A stretch of DNA of 64,000 nucleotides, taken from Blastobasis lacticolella. Lineage: Eukaryota; Arthropoda; Insecta; Lepidoptera; Blastobasidae. Both the position numbers and the translations under genes were made by a program. Of this stretch, positions 10,870 through 20,160 are shown in pieces. The notes below the pieces were generated by a model. That model was not told the origin of the DNA and searched no databases. It worked only from the letters and a program-made list of their open reading frames with translations. The stretch's first letter is position 1. Each line of letters starts with the position of its first letter. Where the stretch lies: the NCBI GenBank assembly GCA_905147135.1, contig LR990053.1, positions 5,840,501 to 5,904,500 of the forward strand, given 5' to 3'.

Positions 10870-11056
10870 CCACAACCAGGGTATCCAGCGGAAGACCTTG
10901 TTTAACTTCGCATTGTCAACGGTATTAGGAGCCATATCTAACGTGGCGAGCTCGTTGCGTGGCTAAATTTCGATTAGCCTCAACGCACGAATCGCTCACC
11001 CATCTAGTTACCAGCATTGGTGTGCGCTGCTTAACTTTTGAGATCGGTCTTCCAAG
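10870..11056 (-). repeat. 5S rRNA-like repeat (possible SINE3-type), copy 1
   Basis: On the minus strand 11049-10992 reads 'GACCGATCTCAAAAGTTAAG' and, after about 23 nt more, 'TAGATGGGTGAGCG'. These match in order and spacing the A-box and C-box halves of the internal control region of 5S rRNA (CCGATCACCGAAGTTAAGCA and TTGGATGGGTGACCGC). Downstream it carries 'AAGTTAAACAAGGTC', which aligns with the copy at 24600-24800. The 5' half of 5S is not recognisable. This is a derived repeat, not a 5S gene. Confidence 0.6.
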
Positions 11057-11284
11057 GTAAATAAAAATAGCTAAGCGTACAATTTTTAAGATGTCCTACC
11101 TATCCAATAAGTAGGTAGAGCATTGCAATTACAATCTAGCATGAAGTGATTTAAATTTAACATAAATTGCTCAACATCAGCAGTCATTTATTTGAATTTT
11201 CGAAATAGGATAGTACAGTGCTATATGCAGAATATACAGATTTAAAGCTACGGAGATATTAAATTTAAAAAATATACACGAATA

Positions 11285-11515
11285 CAAAATTACTAAGTTA
11301 AAGACACTAGACCGTTCCCGCTACCGCCTACACCCCGAACACGGCTCTCAACCGCCTATCGGTCGGCTGATTAATGGTGCGCTCACGCTCGCCGGTTTTC
11401 CACCGAAATTAAACAAATCCAACCGATGTTTTGTCAACGCTCGTGACTGCGCGTGCGCGAGGCCGCCGCGGTCATCAGCTGACAGGGTTGGTCAGTGTTA
11501 TGCGATCGAGGTATT
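11285..11515. other. CpG- and G+C-rich block, possible promoter region
   Basis: A local island of G+C and CpG ('GTGCGCTCACGCTCGCC', 'GCGCGTGCGCGAGGCCGCCG') in A+T-rich surroundings. A TCAGTG at 11492-11497 fits the arthropod initiator consensus. No start codon with a credible frame follows closely. It could be a non-coding first exon and promoter, or a G+C-rich repeat. Confidence 0.25.
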
Positions 11516-12557
11516 CTTTTTTTTAGTTTTTGCCGGGAAAATTATAACTGGTGTCGGTAGAGTAGCCATTGTACTTTTTTGTGCATAAGGATTTAATAAA
11601 AAATAAATATGACAACTATACCTTTGGCTTACAATGTCTTAGAGGAAACCTTTCGTCTTATTGCGTAGCTTAAATTTGTAGCTTGTTACGTAATGGGAAC
11701 AACATTTGCCATTCTGAAGCCCGCCTAATGGTAATCTTTAATGTTTTTTCAAGTTTCCTATTTCGCAAGGAAAGAAAATTTCCTATTTCGTAGTCGGCTA
11801 CCATTTGCTAAATTGCAAATGTATGGGCAAGAATTTTTTTTTTCATACGGTATGCAAACAGGCGATATGGGGAGCAGCTCAAAAACCAGCTCAAACTAGC
11901 CTGCCAAACATGGAGATTATGCAAAATACTTCAATGACATTCCTTCCATCTGAATGAGGTCCAGCACGGACATAAATCGCGTCATCTATTCGGATGCTGT
12001 ATTATGCAATGCGTTCCTGAGGCAGTAATTAATATAAATAACTAATATAGTATAACCAGTGAGAATAGTGAAACTAGTTAATTGTTTTCATTCATTTCAA
12101 CGCAGTCTTTAGGCTTGTCTCTGAGCTATACTGTGCCAACAAGAAACTCACGGACTTGAAAAAAGGAAGTCCGCACCGGAACTGTTTTAGATAAATATAT
12201 AGATACACTCTTAATTATTTGTTTCAAATAAAAACTTTATTTACATTTTAAATTACAATTATTAACTTAAAAAAATTCACTCTTAATTGCACCCAAAACC
12301 GCAAAAACAGACTGTTTTAGACTTGTTTTTTATGTGCAGATATTTGTGCTGGCGGAGATATAAAATTTGTATCAAAATGTGTAAATGTGTATAATTTAAA
12401 GTATTCGTAGAAAATGAAAACCTAATCATTATAAAGCTACTGGCGCCAAAAGCTCTCAGACTACCCTAAGTATCTCTACTCATTAACACCACACAAATAA
12501 GTGCGCTCTCTCACACCACCGGAGCTAAAGTCCATTATACACCCGAAGTTCACCTTA
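11516..12557. other. No gene; short SINE-B relic
   Basis: At about 11895-11940 'CCTGCCAAACATGGAGATTA' matches the middle of SINE-B but neither end is present. The rest is unrecognised and A+T-rich. Confidence 0.4.
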
Positions 12558-12664
12558 TCGTACGTGGCTATTCTTTACTGCACAATGGATTCCGAATTCC
12601 AATTTCAAACTCGCAGCCCTGGCTGGTGTGATGACACTCGCAGCCTTCACGGCTGTCAACCGCG
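12558..12664 (+). repeat. Direct duplication, left copy
   Basis: From 'TCGTACGTGG' through 'CAATGGATTCCGAATTCC', 'CGCAGCCCTGGCTG' and 'CAGCCTTCACGGCTGTCAAC' this matches 13579-13715, about 1,021 bp downstream in the same orientation. The left copy lacks about 42 bp present in the right copy between 'GACACTCG' and 'CAGCCTTC'. A weaker match extends upstream (12530-12553). Confidence 0.8.
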
Positions 12665-12760
12665 CGAATGGGGGAATGTGCTTGATTATTTTTGTCTATT
12701 TTAAGATTTAAATGTTAGTTACTGTTAATTTTTTAGTTTAAGTAGGTACTTATTGTGGTG

Positions 12761-13005
12761 TGGCCGTGTGGTGTCCGGCAGAGTAGAATAGTACCAATCA
12801 ATTATACTCGTGGGCGTCGTACAAGGCGTTCAATGTTCTCGAGATAAAAAATCGGAGTCTCAGTAGGCTGAAAACTGAGCAGCAGTGTTTTCCATTGTTA
12901 TATTTATAACACTGAGACCTTCAACCTATGGAGATTATGGCAATAACCTCCCCTTACTTGGGAGAGGCCCTAACTCCTGCGGTGGACTATAATTCTGGGC
13001 TCTAA
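12761..13005 (+). mobile_element. SINE-B
   Basis: Runs from 'TGGCCGTGTGGTGTCCGGCA' to 'GCGGTGGACTATAATTCTGG', full length with a decayed tail. It lies between the two halves of the 1-kb-spaced duplication and is directly followed by an RTE-type end. Confidence 0.88.
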
Positions 13006-13096
13006 GCGATATTGCTGTCAAATTTCATCAAAATCCGTTCAGTAGCTTTTAGAAGAAGTATCAAACATCCTTACAAATTATAGTAAGATGGATACC
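13006..13096 (+). mobile_element. RTE-like LINE 3' end
   Basis: Contains 'TCATCAAAATCCGTTCAGTA' and 'CAAACATCCTTACAAATTAT', the characteristic final segment of lepidopteran RTE-type elements. Only the last 90 bp or so are present. Confidence 0.65.
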
Positions 13097-13578
13097 TACG
13101 ATCGCTGATTTCGGTACAAAAAGTACTAAAGCTTGGCATGGTCAGTCTCCTGCCGCCTAAGAACCGACTTCACCAGCTGCACATGCACCAGCTGATTGTT
13201 ACCTAATAAGCTGCAATGACAGTGTTAACGTTTTTGTGGGTAGTGCAGACGTTTGTTTTAGGTTTAATACTTACTTAATGTTTTTTGTACAGTAATGATA
13301 GTTTAATAGGTACTTATCAAAATAGCTGGTAGCTGCGATCTTTATCAAGTAGTCGGTGCACCTTACTACTATACTAGGAATAATAAAGCTCCCAATTCAC
13401 TTGACATTCCCTAAATCAGGGCGAATGCAAATGTACCTAATTTAAATGTAAACAAACCTCACAAAACACTCACAAACGCCACTGAAACTCCAAACACACT
13501 CCATTACTCACGAATCCAACAAATCGAAGTCCACCTACTCACCTATAAAAGTTTTATGTACGTAACAAAACTCTTTGG
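13097..13578. other. No gene; TATA-like box
   Basis: TATAAAAG at 13544-13551 is a good TATA match, about 30 bp upstream of the right copy of the duplication. No initiator or credible coding frame follows, so it is only noted. The rest is unrecognised. Confidence 0.3.
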
Positions 13579-13715
13579 TCGTACGTGGTCATGGTCCGCA
13601 CAATGGATTCCAATTTCAAACCCGCAGCCCTGGCTGATGACACTCGTGCGCAATCACGACGCATGACGTCACCAGTCGTGCACCGGTGCAGCCTTCACGG
13701 CTGTCAACCTGCACG
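13579..13715 (+). repeat. Direct duplication, right copy
   Basis: Partner of 12558-12664. The extra segment of about 42 bp carries TGACGTCA at 13664-13671, a perfect palindromic CRE-type octamer, which the left copy lacks. Neither copy holds an open frame I recognise. Whether the right copy gained the segment or the left lost it cannot be settled here. Confidence 0.8.
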
Positions 13716-13875
13716 GGATTCGATTTGCCCAAATTGCTCGGAACTAGGGACGCGCCAACGTTGAATCGATGGATGGAGTAAATAACAGATCGCCTAAGCG
13801 TTCAATGAATTGCGTAGGTTGATTTAAGTTTAATTGTCAATATGGTTAAAATTGTTGTGCACTCGCTCGATGTGA

Positions 13876-14055
13876 TCCTGTCCAGAATCTGTGAATCCGA
13901 TCGGGTTGGATCACGGTTACAGGTTTAGTCGCCTGAATGTGCAGGTTTTCTCATGATATTTTCCTTTACCGTAACAGTATAGATTAGTGTTCAACTAATG
14001 ATAGCTCAGAAAAAGTCGTATTGAAATCGGTACCTCTTGATTTCGAGTCCTATCC
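13876..14055 (-). mobile_element. SINE-A, body and part of head
   Basis: Reverse copy with complements of the 'CCTGAATGTGCAGGTTTTC' body, the 'TTATGTACATTAGTTGAA' region (decayed) and a trace of the head ('GGTACCTCTTGATTTCGAG') at about 14030-14050. The 3' terminal 'CATTAACGCC' is missing. Confidence 0.75.
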
Positions 14056-14849
14056 GCTAGAAATTTAATCGTCAGTGATTAGATGATAACGATAAAGATA
14101 TGAAGACACGCTTCGATGAATTGTAACCTTTTGTTACTTAGGCCATTTTTTTCTCACAAAATCTTCGTCATGAAACGTTTAGTAACTTTGTCAGTCGATT
14201 CAAAAATCGCTGATCCGCATACTTCCGATTCGATCTATGAAAACAAATGATACCTGCACATCCCTAGCCAAAGCTTGCCGCGAACGAAAATAAAAATAGG
14301 AAAAAAAAAAACAAATGACTGCGACATTGGACTGGCCGCATTACTTAGATTACTGTTACCTCAAAACAGTCGAAACACAAGGTTTGCCCTTTTATTGTGC
14401 TTCGAAGATTGAGTCACGTTTCTTGTTAATATGTCGATTCGGCAGTGGCATGTATTTAGGCGTTATTATCGATGGCTTGATTGGGAGCTCTTACGAATTT
14501 AAGTTAAGTTATTTCAGTCGAAGGTTTTGGCTATGTCGTCATTTTTCGTTGCACTTAGGACAGTCTCTTCAAAATCGAACTTATTATAGTACCCATTACG
14601 TTTATAAAATTAACCTTATTGGGTGTTATTTGGTGCTCGGATCGTGTGTATGTACTTCCGTATTACGCGCCCCTGTTGAATATTAAACTTACGTCGCACG
14701 ATGATTCCGATATAATTTTAGGATAATGTTTTGTGTCGATATGTGTAATCGTTTCCTCAGCGTAATGGATGGCCTGGCGACTAAATATTCATCAACTTCC
14801 CTTCCCTTTTCTATAGTACCTATGGACTTCGAAAACAAAAACGTCGAAT
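14056..14849. other. No gene assigned; 123-codon frame
   Basis: The plus frame 14315-14686 starts with ATG and is rich in Tyr, Cys and Leu. I recognise no motif, and the length is within chance. The rest shows nothing. Confidence 0.45.
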
Positions 14850-15000
14850 ATGTTCCCTGATCACTATAATATGGACGGCTTCAAGGCTAAAGTGAATAGG
14901 CTGTTCCTAGACAGGCATGCTCTATCTTTGGCCGCATCGTCACTTACCATTAGAGGAGATGGCGATCAAATACCTGGCTAATCTAATTAAAAAAAGGTAC
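14850..15000 (+). pseudogene. LINE-X reverse-transcriptase C-terminus and 3' UTR fragment
   Basis: Translation from about 14858 gives 'FPDHYNMDGFKAKVNRLFL', the C-terminal motif of lepidopteran non-LTR retrotransposon polyproteins (consensus VFPD-YN-FK-RVNR-L). It is followed by 'CATCGTCACTTACCATTAG' and an A-rich end. The match begins inside the protein, so it is a 5'-truncated copy. Confidence 0.75.
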
Positions 15001-15049
15001 TCTACTATCTCCGAAATATTAGGATTTTATCAAAACCTCTAAATATCAT

Positions 15050-15125
15050 CACAGCCCATATAGGCTAAGTTTTGCAGTGGACTGATATCAGTCCACGAAG
15101 GGACGAAAGGGGAGGTTATTGCTAA
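15050..15125 (-). mobile_element. SINE-B 3' end, rearranged with palindrome
   Basis: The complement of the SINE-B end ('CATCACAGCCCATA') is followed by a plus-oriented piece, 'GCAGTGGACTG', and then again by the complement, 'CAGTCCAC', creating a perfect 20-bp palindrome at 15077-15096. 'AAAGGGGAGGTTATTGC' then continues in SINE-B complement. The fold-back arrangement is unlike the other copies. Confidence 0.65.
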
Positions 15126-15127
15126 AT

Positions 15128-15232
15128 ATAGCTAGTCATGGTCCATCTTCGGCCGCACCCTCACTTACCATCAGCTGACATGGCGGTCAAATACCTGACC
15201 AGTCTGATTAAAAAAACATGCACTCCACTACC
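15128..15232 (+). mobile_element. LINE-X 3' UTR fragment
   Basis: 'GGTCCATCTTCGGCCGCACC' followed by 'CTCACTTACCATCAGCTGAC' and 'TGGCGGTCAAATACCTG' parallels the end of the copy at 14850-15000, with the same short A-run at the end. Confidence 0.7.
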
Positions 15233-15872
15233 TCCATAACATTAAAATTTTATCAAACCCTCTAAAAGCAGCTAAATGGTGTCGAAACAGACCATCATCT
15301 TGCACAAGCAACGTAAACACGCACCGTAGAAGCGGTAAAAAATAAAGCACTCAATGAATCACAACTCGCATTTAGCGGTTGAACAACGCGCATTTCATCG
15401 TGAACTAGTTCACAATTCTCGCCAATCGACACCTGCCCATTAAGGTTTAAGGCAAACATTTAGGTAAAACAGTAACGAAAAAGTTGCCTGAATCTCACCG
15501 AACTCAGTGTAAAGGTATCGAGACAATGAGTTTGCCTGACGCGGACGGTATGATTCATACATTCGGGTCATTTGGACGCGAGGTAATTAGATGGGTTTTC
15601 ATAGGACGGTTCTAAATAAGTTTGTCTCGAAACTAGGTTGTTCAACCGAGTGTTTTAGCTATGTATTGCTCCAATATTAGTATTGTATTGGCCTTGCGGA
15701 CTTGAAATTGAGGGCCGTAGGCTTTCGTACGATCTCTTTCAACGAAATCATTTTTTAAATCATTGTTACTTTATTTATGTCCACATTATTTCTATTTTTT
15801 TTAATCTTTAATTTGCACTGTAAACTTAAAAACAGCCTACTTATAATATAAAAGTTTCCATAGTATAATCAT
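15233..15872. other. No gene seen
   Basis: Unrecognised; no repeat or frame worth noting. Confidence 0.5.
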
Positions 15873-16036
15873 GTACCAATATGGTCAGGTTCCCCTGCAG
15901 GGTCACGGAGGTCAGATGGCAGTATTTTCACTATTACCTGATCTGCCAAATCCTATGGTCAAGGTGAACCCCGGGCGCGGGACAACCGAGACACTAACGC
16001 CAAGATCATTATTTATTTTTCTATGTAGTACCAATA
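15873..16036 (+). mobile_element. SINE-A, 3' half with short flanking duplication
   Basis: Contains 'TGGTCAGGTTCCCCTG', 'GGAGGTCAGATGGCAG' and 'GACACTAACGCCAAGATCA', i.e. only the 3' half. GTACCAATA at 15873-15881 and again at 16028-16036 is a likely 9-bp target-site duplication, so the truncation was probably present at insertion. Confidence 0.82.
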
Positions 16037-16614
16037 ACTCCACCATTACTGCAAAAACTGCTCGTACTGCAATATCTGCCCGTATCCCCCATCTGCGTCA
16101 CCGATAGGCGTTTGGTAATATTCACTAATGGTACAGCCGAGTCCTACTTTTGGAGCGCCCAAGGTAGAAATGTGTATCTTAAATAGTCGTCATCCATCAA
16201 AAGTCTTCATTACGTAAACCGACTATGTCTCCGACTCCATTGTTTTTTTCGTCGAACCTTAAGCGCCATTCATAAAGTTTTTTTTTAACGTAGTATTGAC
16301 GTGGTTTATGATATGAAATAAACAATCAGTATGTTGAAAATTTGGATTCGATTATTGTGTAATTAAATAAGTACGTGTTTAGGTGGTTGTGTTTATTTTT
16401 TCGAGGTAGAATAATAATTGAAGTAATGCGTACCTATGTCATCAATATTCATTGGGAATTATTATAATAAGAATATTTTGAGTAAACAATTGTATGATTT
16501 TGGTATACACAGCAGGATATGCAGAACTAGGTAGAGTAATGCAGTTTTATGTGCACTGTACCCAGTGACGGATATATTTATTTTATTTATAATGTAGATT
16601 TAAATAGAATTATT
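16037..16614. other. No gene seen
   Basis: A+T-rich, with nothing recognised up to the small inverted-repeat element that follows. Confidence 0.5.
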
Positions 16615-16727
16615 GCCGTTTTCACTAAACTTAGGAATCCGCTAAGTTATTTTTTGGATGTTGCTGATTGGGTAAATATTTACTAGGTAAGCTGAACTTA
16701 GGCGATTTCTAAGTTAGTGGAAATGGC
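16615..16727. mobile_element. 113-bp MITE with 35-bp terminal inverted repeats
   Basis: The left arm (16615-16650, 'GCCGTTTTCACTAAACTTAG') and the complement of the right arm (16692-16727, 'GCCATTTCCACTAACTTAG') pair over about 35 bp with several mismatches. TATT flanks both sides (16611-16614 and 16728-16731), a possible 4-bp duplication. It has no coding capacity. Superfamily not assigned. Confidence 0.65.
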
Positions 16728-17268
16728 TATTAGTGTACTTAACAGATCATATCCCTACCTACTATCTCATAAATGATACAATTAAAGGTAAACCTGAACA
16801 ACCTCAACAAATCAAACCACCAAAACCATTCCAAATCCCACCATCTGATCCGTAGACTCTACACCGACGCCACTCCACCAGCCCCTCAAACCGAAACAAC
16901 ATGCACCCAGCCTTACCGACCTTGGGACTCTCACTCGGAAAGGTCGCAATCCTCCAAGCCACTTAGCGATGCTTTAATAGATATTAGTGGACCAAACGTT
17001 AAAACATAAACGGTGCTATTGTCGTGATTGTGCGGTTTTTAGCCTCCGCACGGAAGATGGAGCGATTGTGGTGTTGTGAATGGAGCCATTCGTTTGGCCG
17101 CGGTGCTTCGCAACGCTTTATTCGGTTGGCGTCGTGACTTCGACTTCGATTTGTTGTTTTTAGGTAAATGTTGGTGTGAGCTGGTTTTGATTGGGGTTTA
17201 GTATGATCAGATACTCTTACTTTATTACAATAAAGTATAAATATTACAATAAAGTATGAATATTACTA
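16728..17268. other. No gene; short tandem duplication
   Basis: The 78-codon frame at 16773-17009 has no motif. At 17223-17262 'ATTACAATAAAGTATRAAT' occurs twice in tandem. Confidence 0.45.
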
Positions 17269-17516
17269 GCCGTGTGGTGTCGTGTGCACCAACCCTATAC
17301 ACTCGCGGGTGTCGTACAAGGCGACTAATGTTTTCGAGGCAAAGATCTAAGCGCCTCCGTAGACTGGAAAATGGGCAGCAGCATTTTCCATTGTTATATT
17401 ATAACACTGCGATCTCCAACCCGCCTGCCAATCGTGGAGATTATGGCAATAACCTCCCTTTTTGTGGGAGAGGCCCTAAGTCCTGCAGTGGACTGTTATG
17501 GGCTGTGATGATGATG
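17269..17516 (+). mobile_element. SINE-B
   Basis: Runs from 'GCCGTGTGGTGTCG' to 'GCAGTGGACTGTTATGGGC' plus GATGATGATGAT; part of 'CCGGCAGAGTAGAATA' is deleted. An 11-bp ATGATCAGATA at 17203-17213 recurs at 17514-17524, possibly a target-site duplication, but it overlaps the GAT tail and may be coincidence. Confidence 0.88.
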
Positions 17517-18142
17517 ATCAGATAAAATATCGTGCAATTATTGTGTAGTCATTGATGTTGTGTTTGTATTGAGTTCTGTTTTTATGTCATACGGCAGTCA
17601 AAGTATGGGTCTAAAAATTATTTTGTGCCAGGTTCTACATGGGTAGACCAACGTTTTGTAGGTCTGCTAAACGTCTAATATCGCTACAAAGTGGATTTTT
17701 TCTTTTACTCGTTGACGTAGGATAACCTACGGCGGAATCACATATTAGAGCAACATGGCCGGCGAATATGGCCAACATACAGACAAGCGGCTGGAGTTGG
17801 CCGCCTGATGGGAAGTGATCACTGTCGTCTATTGACTTCTACAGCGCTAGGGGCGCCCCAAACCTCCTTCGAGCAACATAGCCGGTCAACCACCGGTGGT
17901 CCGCGTTGCTCTAGCCTACCTCTAATGAGATCTGCAATATAGATCCCATGTGCAAATAGTTCAAAGTAAACACTGTGGTTGGAACCGTCTTGTGGACACT
18001 AATAGAGGGTCTACGTAGAGAAGTGTAGTTATTGGAAACGCATATCTACTGTGTTTAACCTGCAGTTTTTAAATACACTCCCCAGCTTGAAACAATATGA
18101 TACATATATAACCAATTAATATTGCAACTATACCTTACTCCA
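17517..18142. other. No gene; LINE-like debris
   Basis: Between 17750 and 17890 'GCCGCCTGATGGGAAGTGAT' is the complement of the common LINE 3' phrase 'CACTTACCATCAGGTGGC', and 'GAGCAACATRGCCGG' occurs twice (about 17750 and 17873). Probably old LINE sequence. Confidence 0.4.
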
Positions 18143-18145
18143 TTA

Positions 18146-18431
18146 AAGCCCATACAGACGTACGCGATTTCTGCGCGATTTGCCCCAAATTTTTATGCAA
18201 TTTTGTTTTCTATACTAACGAGAGAAAGCATATTTTAATATTTGTAAACAAACGCGCAGAGCTCGCGTCGCGCCCGCACAGTCGTCGCGTCGCGCTCGCC
18301 CAGTCGTCCCGTATCGTCCGCTCAGTCACCGCGTCATCGTCCGCACCAATATGTTAGGTTGCGCGATTTAGACGCGATTCCTGTTCGAGAGCTACGCGGT
18401 GATTTTTAAGCGGCTACGTATAGACGGGCCC
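18146..18431. mobile_element. 286-bp MITE, PIF/Harbinger-like, with internal tandem repeats
   Basis: The left end 'AAGCCCATACAGACGTACG' and the complement of the right end 'GGGCCCGTCTATACGTAGC' form imperfect terminal inverted repeats. TTA at 18143-18145 and 18432-18434 fits the 3-bp TWA target duplication of PIF/Harbinger elements. Inside, 18271-18344 is a G+C-rich 20-22-bp tandem repeat (about 3.5 units of CGTCCGC-CAGTCGTC-CGCGT type). It has no coding capacity; the superfamily is inferred from ends and TSD only. Confidence 0.6.
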
Positions 18432-18434
18432 TTA

Positions 18435-19309
18435 TGATATAAGTAAAAGCTAATCACTGCGTAATATGGCGACAACCGGCGCCTATCCATTCACCCATTA
18501 CGCCACAGTTCCCGAGATTCAGCCACGATAACCAATTTCCTTTACACGGATACCATCATCTCCCAACCTTATCTCAGACGAAATCCGTCAAAACGAATAA
18601 GATGTCTCATCTATAGTAGCATTTGCAATTAAAATGGCTGATTTAAAATTCATTGCAACAACTTCCTCCGAGTCGAAGGTGACCAGACCGGTGTTTGATC
18701 ACGAACCGTGACAACATTTCGATCGTTTGATAAATAATGTTCGGATTATCGTCACGATGCGATGTACGCAGATCTTGGAGATATCGCTTCCTTAATGGAG
18801 ACGTTGAGATGTATTAATTGCTTGCACAATTTCTGAATATAGCTGGGTGAGTCGTTGTGGTTGCAACTCTTATTGGTACAGTTTGTTATCTAACTTATGT
18901 CACCAGCTATATCTATTGGTGGTTTTGACTAAGTATTGCGTAAGCAATAGGGCTTAGGCACTTATTTCAGATATGTGGGGAAATAGGCGTGTGCCTAAAC
19001 CTGCCGGTATCAGGAAAGAGGTCCCTCGGGAGAGCCATAAAGCGATTAATTTCGATATATCGAATAGTTGATCACATTAATCTTACGTATTTGAAAAAAA
19101 TTAAAAAGCCGTGATTTGAAAAAATTCTAGGATTTGAAGAAAAACTCAATGTTTAAGCGAACGTTGTGGGAAGCAGTTTCTGGGTGTTACTGAATAAAGT
19201 CTATCGAAGCATCACTGGCATAAGAAAGTGACTTACAAAATTATTTTTATAATATTAATGTACTTATGAGGGTGTCTAAAAGTCGAATATTGTCTTGAGA
19301 CTTACAGAT
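18435..19309. other. No gene seen
   Basis: Unrecognised sequence, no repeat noted. Confidence 0.5.
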
Positions 19310-19425
19310 AAGGACGTCTGCAGACCACAAATTGAGTAGCAGTACCTATTGTATAGTTTGAACACTACGATCACCAACCAGATTGGAAGCGTGTAGAGAT
19401 TATGGAAAAACCATCCAATAGTATA
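19310..19425 (+). mobile_element. SINE-B, strongly decayed fragment
   Basis: 'CACTACGATCACCAACCAG' and 'GCGTGTAGAGATTATGGAAA' match the middle of SINE-B ('ACTGCGATCTCCAACCCGCC', 'GCGTGGAGATTATGGCAA'). Both termini are unrecognisable. Confidence 0.5.
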
Positions 19426-19978
19426 GATGAAGCTCAAGAGGAGCGTCATTAAGCTGTTGACGTGACGCATATGATAAACTTAATCATTATTTATAAAAAA
19501 CATGCTCATAAATTCGAAAGTCCATAACGTACGACTCGTCTCCAATTACGCTGGAAATTATGACACTTGTACTATAATTTCTTGCGACAAAAGAGCATCG
19601 CATGTGATCATAGATGGTCAAGTTGTTATCCACGCACACGACATCAAGAGATTGGTCTCAAACGCGTCGTGTTCATCTCGCAGATGCCCATTTGTTAATA
19701 AAGTCTCGTATTATAAGAATTTCTGGGTCGACAAGTGAAAGTCATTCATTTTACCTGCACTTCACTCATAATGGGTACATTAAAAAGCGACAGTAAATTT
19801 TGTCCAACCCATCAAATAGATTGTGTGCACACTGAGGTACCAAACCGTATTTCGAAATGCGTGACTTTGCTTTCTTTCGTTAATTAGTTGATCTTATGCG
19901 GTTCGTCTAAGTACTTACCTTCGTAAATTACAAGATGCGATTAAGAACTTTCAATTAACAAGTTGTATAGTAAAAATG
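19426..19978. other. No gene seen
   Basis: The frames at 19502-19738 and 19614-19796 overlap each other and have no motif. Nothing else recognised. Confidence 0.5.
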
Positions 19979-20160
19979 TTTTTTTTTTATTGCTACGCTG
20001 TGACAAACTAGCAGACAGCCCTCCTAATGGTAAATGGTAACTGTCGCCCATGACATCTACAATTCATACATTTAGGTTGCAGGTGACAAAAATGCAGAAC
20101 CGCTGGTGCGTTGTCACTGTGACGACTAAGATGAAATGTCTCATGCCCGTAATTTGCTGA
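19979..20160 (-). repeat. REP-E with T-run (A tail)
   Basis: Complement of the family's end ('GCTGTGACAAACTAGCAGAC') follows a T9 run, which is the A tail of a minus-strand copy. 'GTTGTCACTGTGACGACTAA' closes the match. 5'-truncated like the 8.7-kb copy. Confidence 0.8.
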
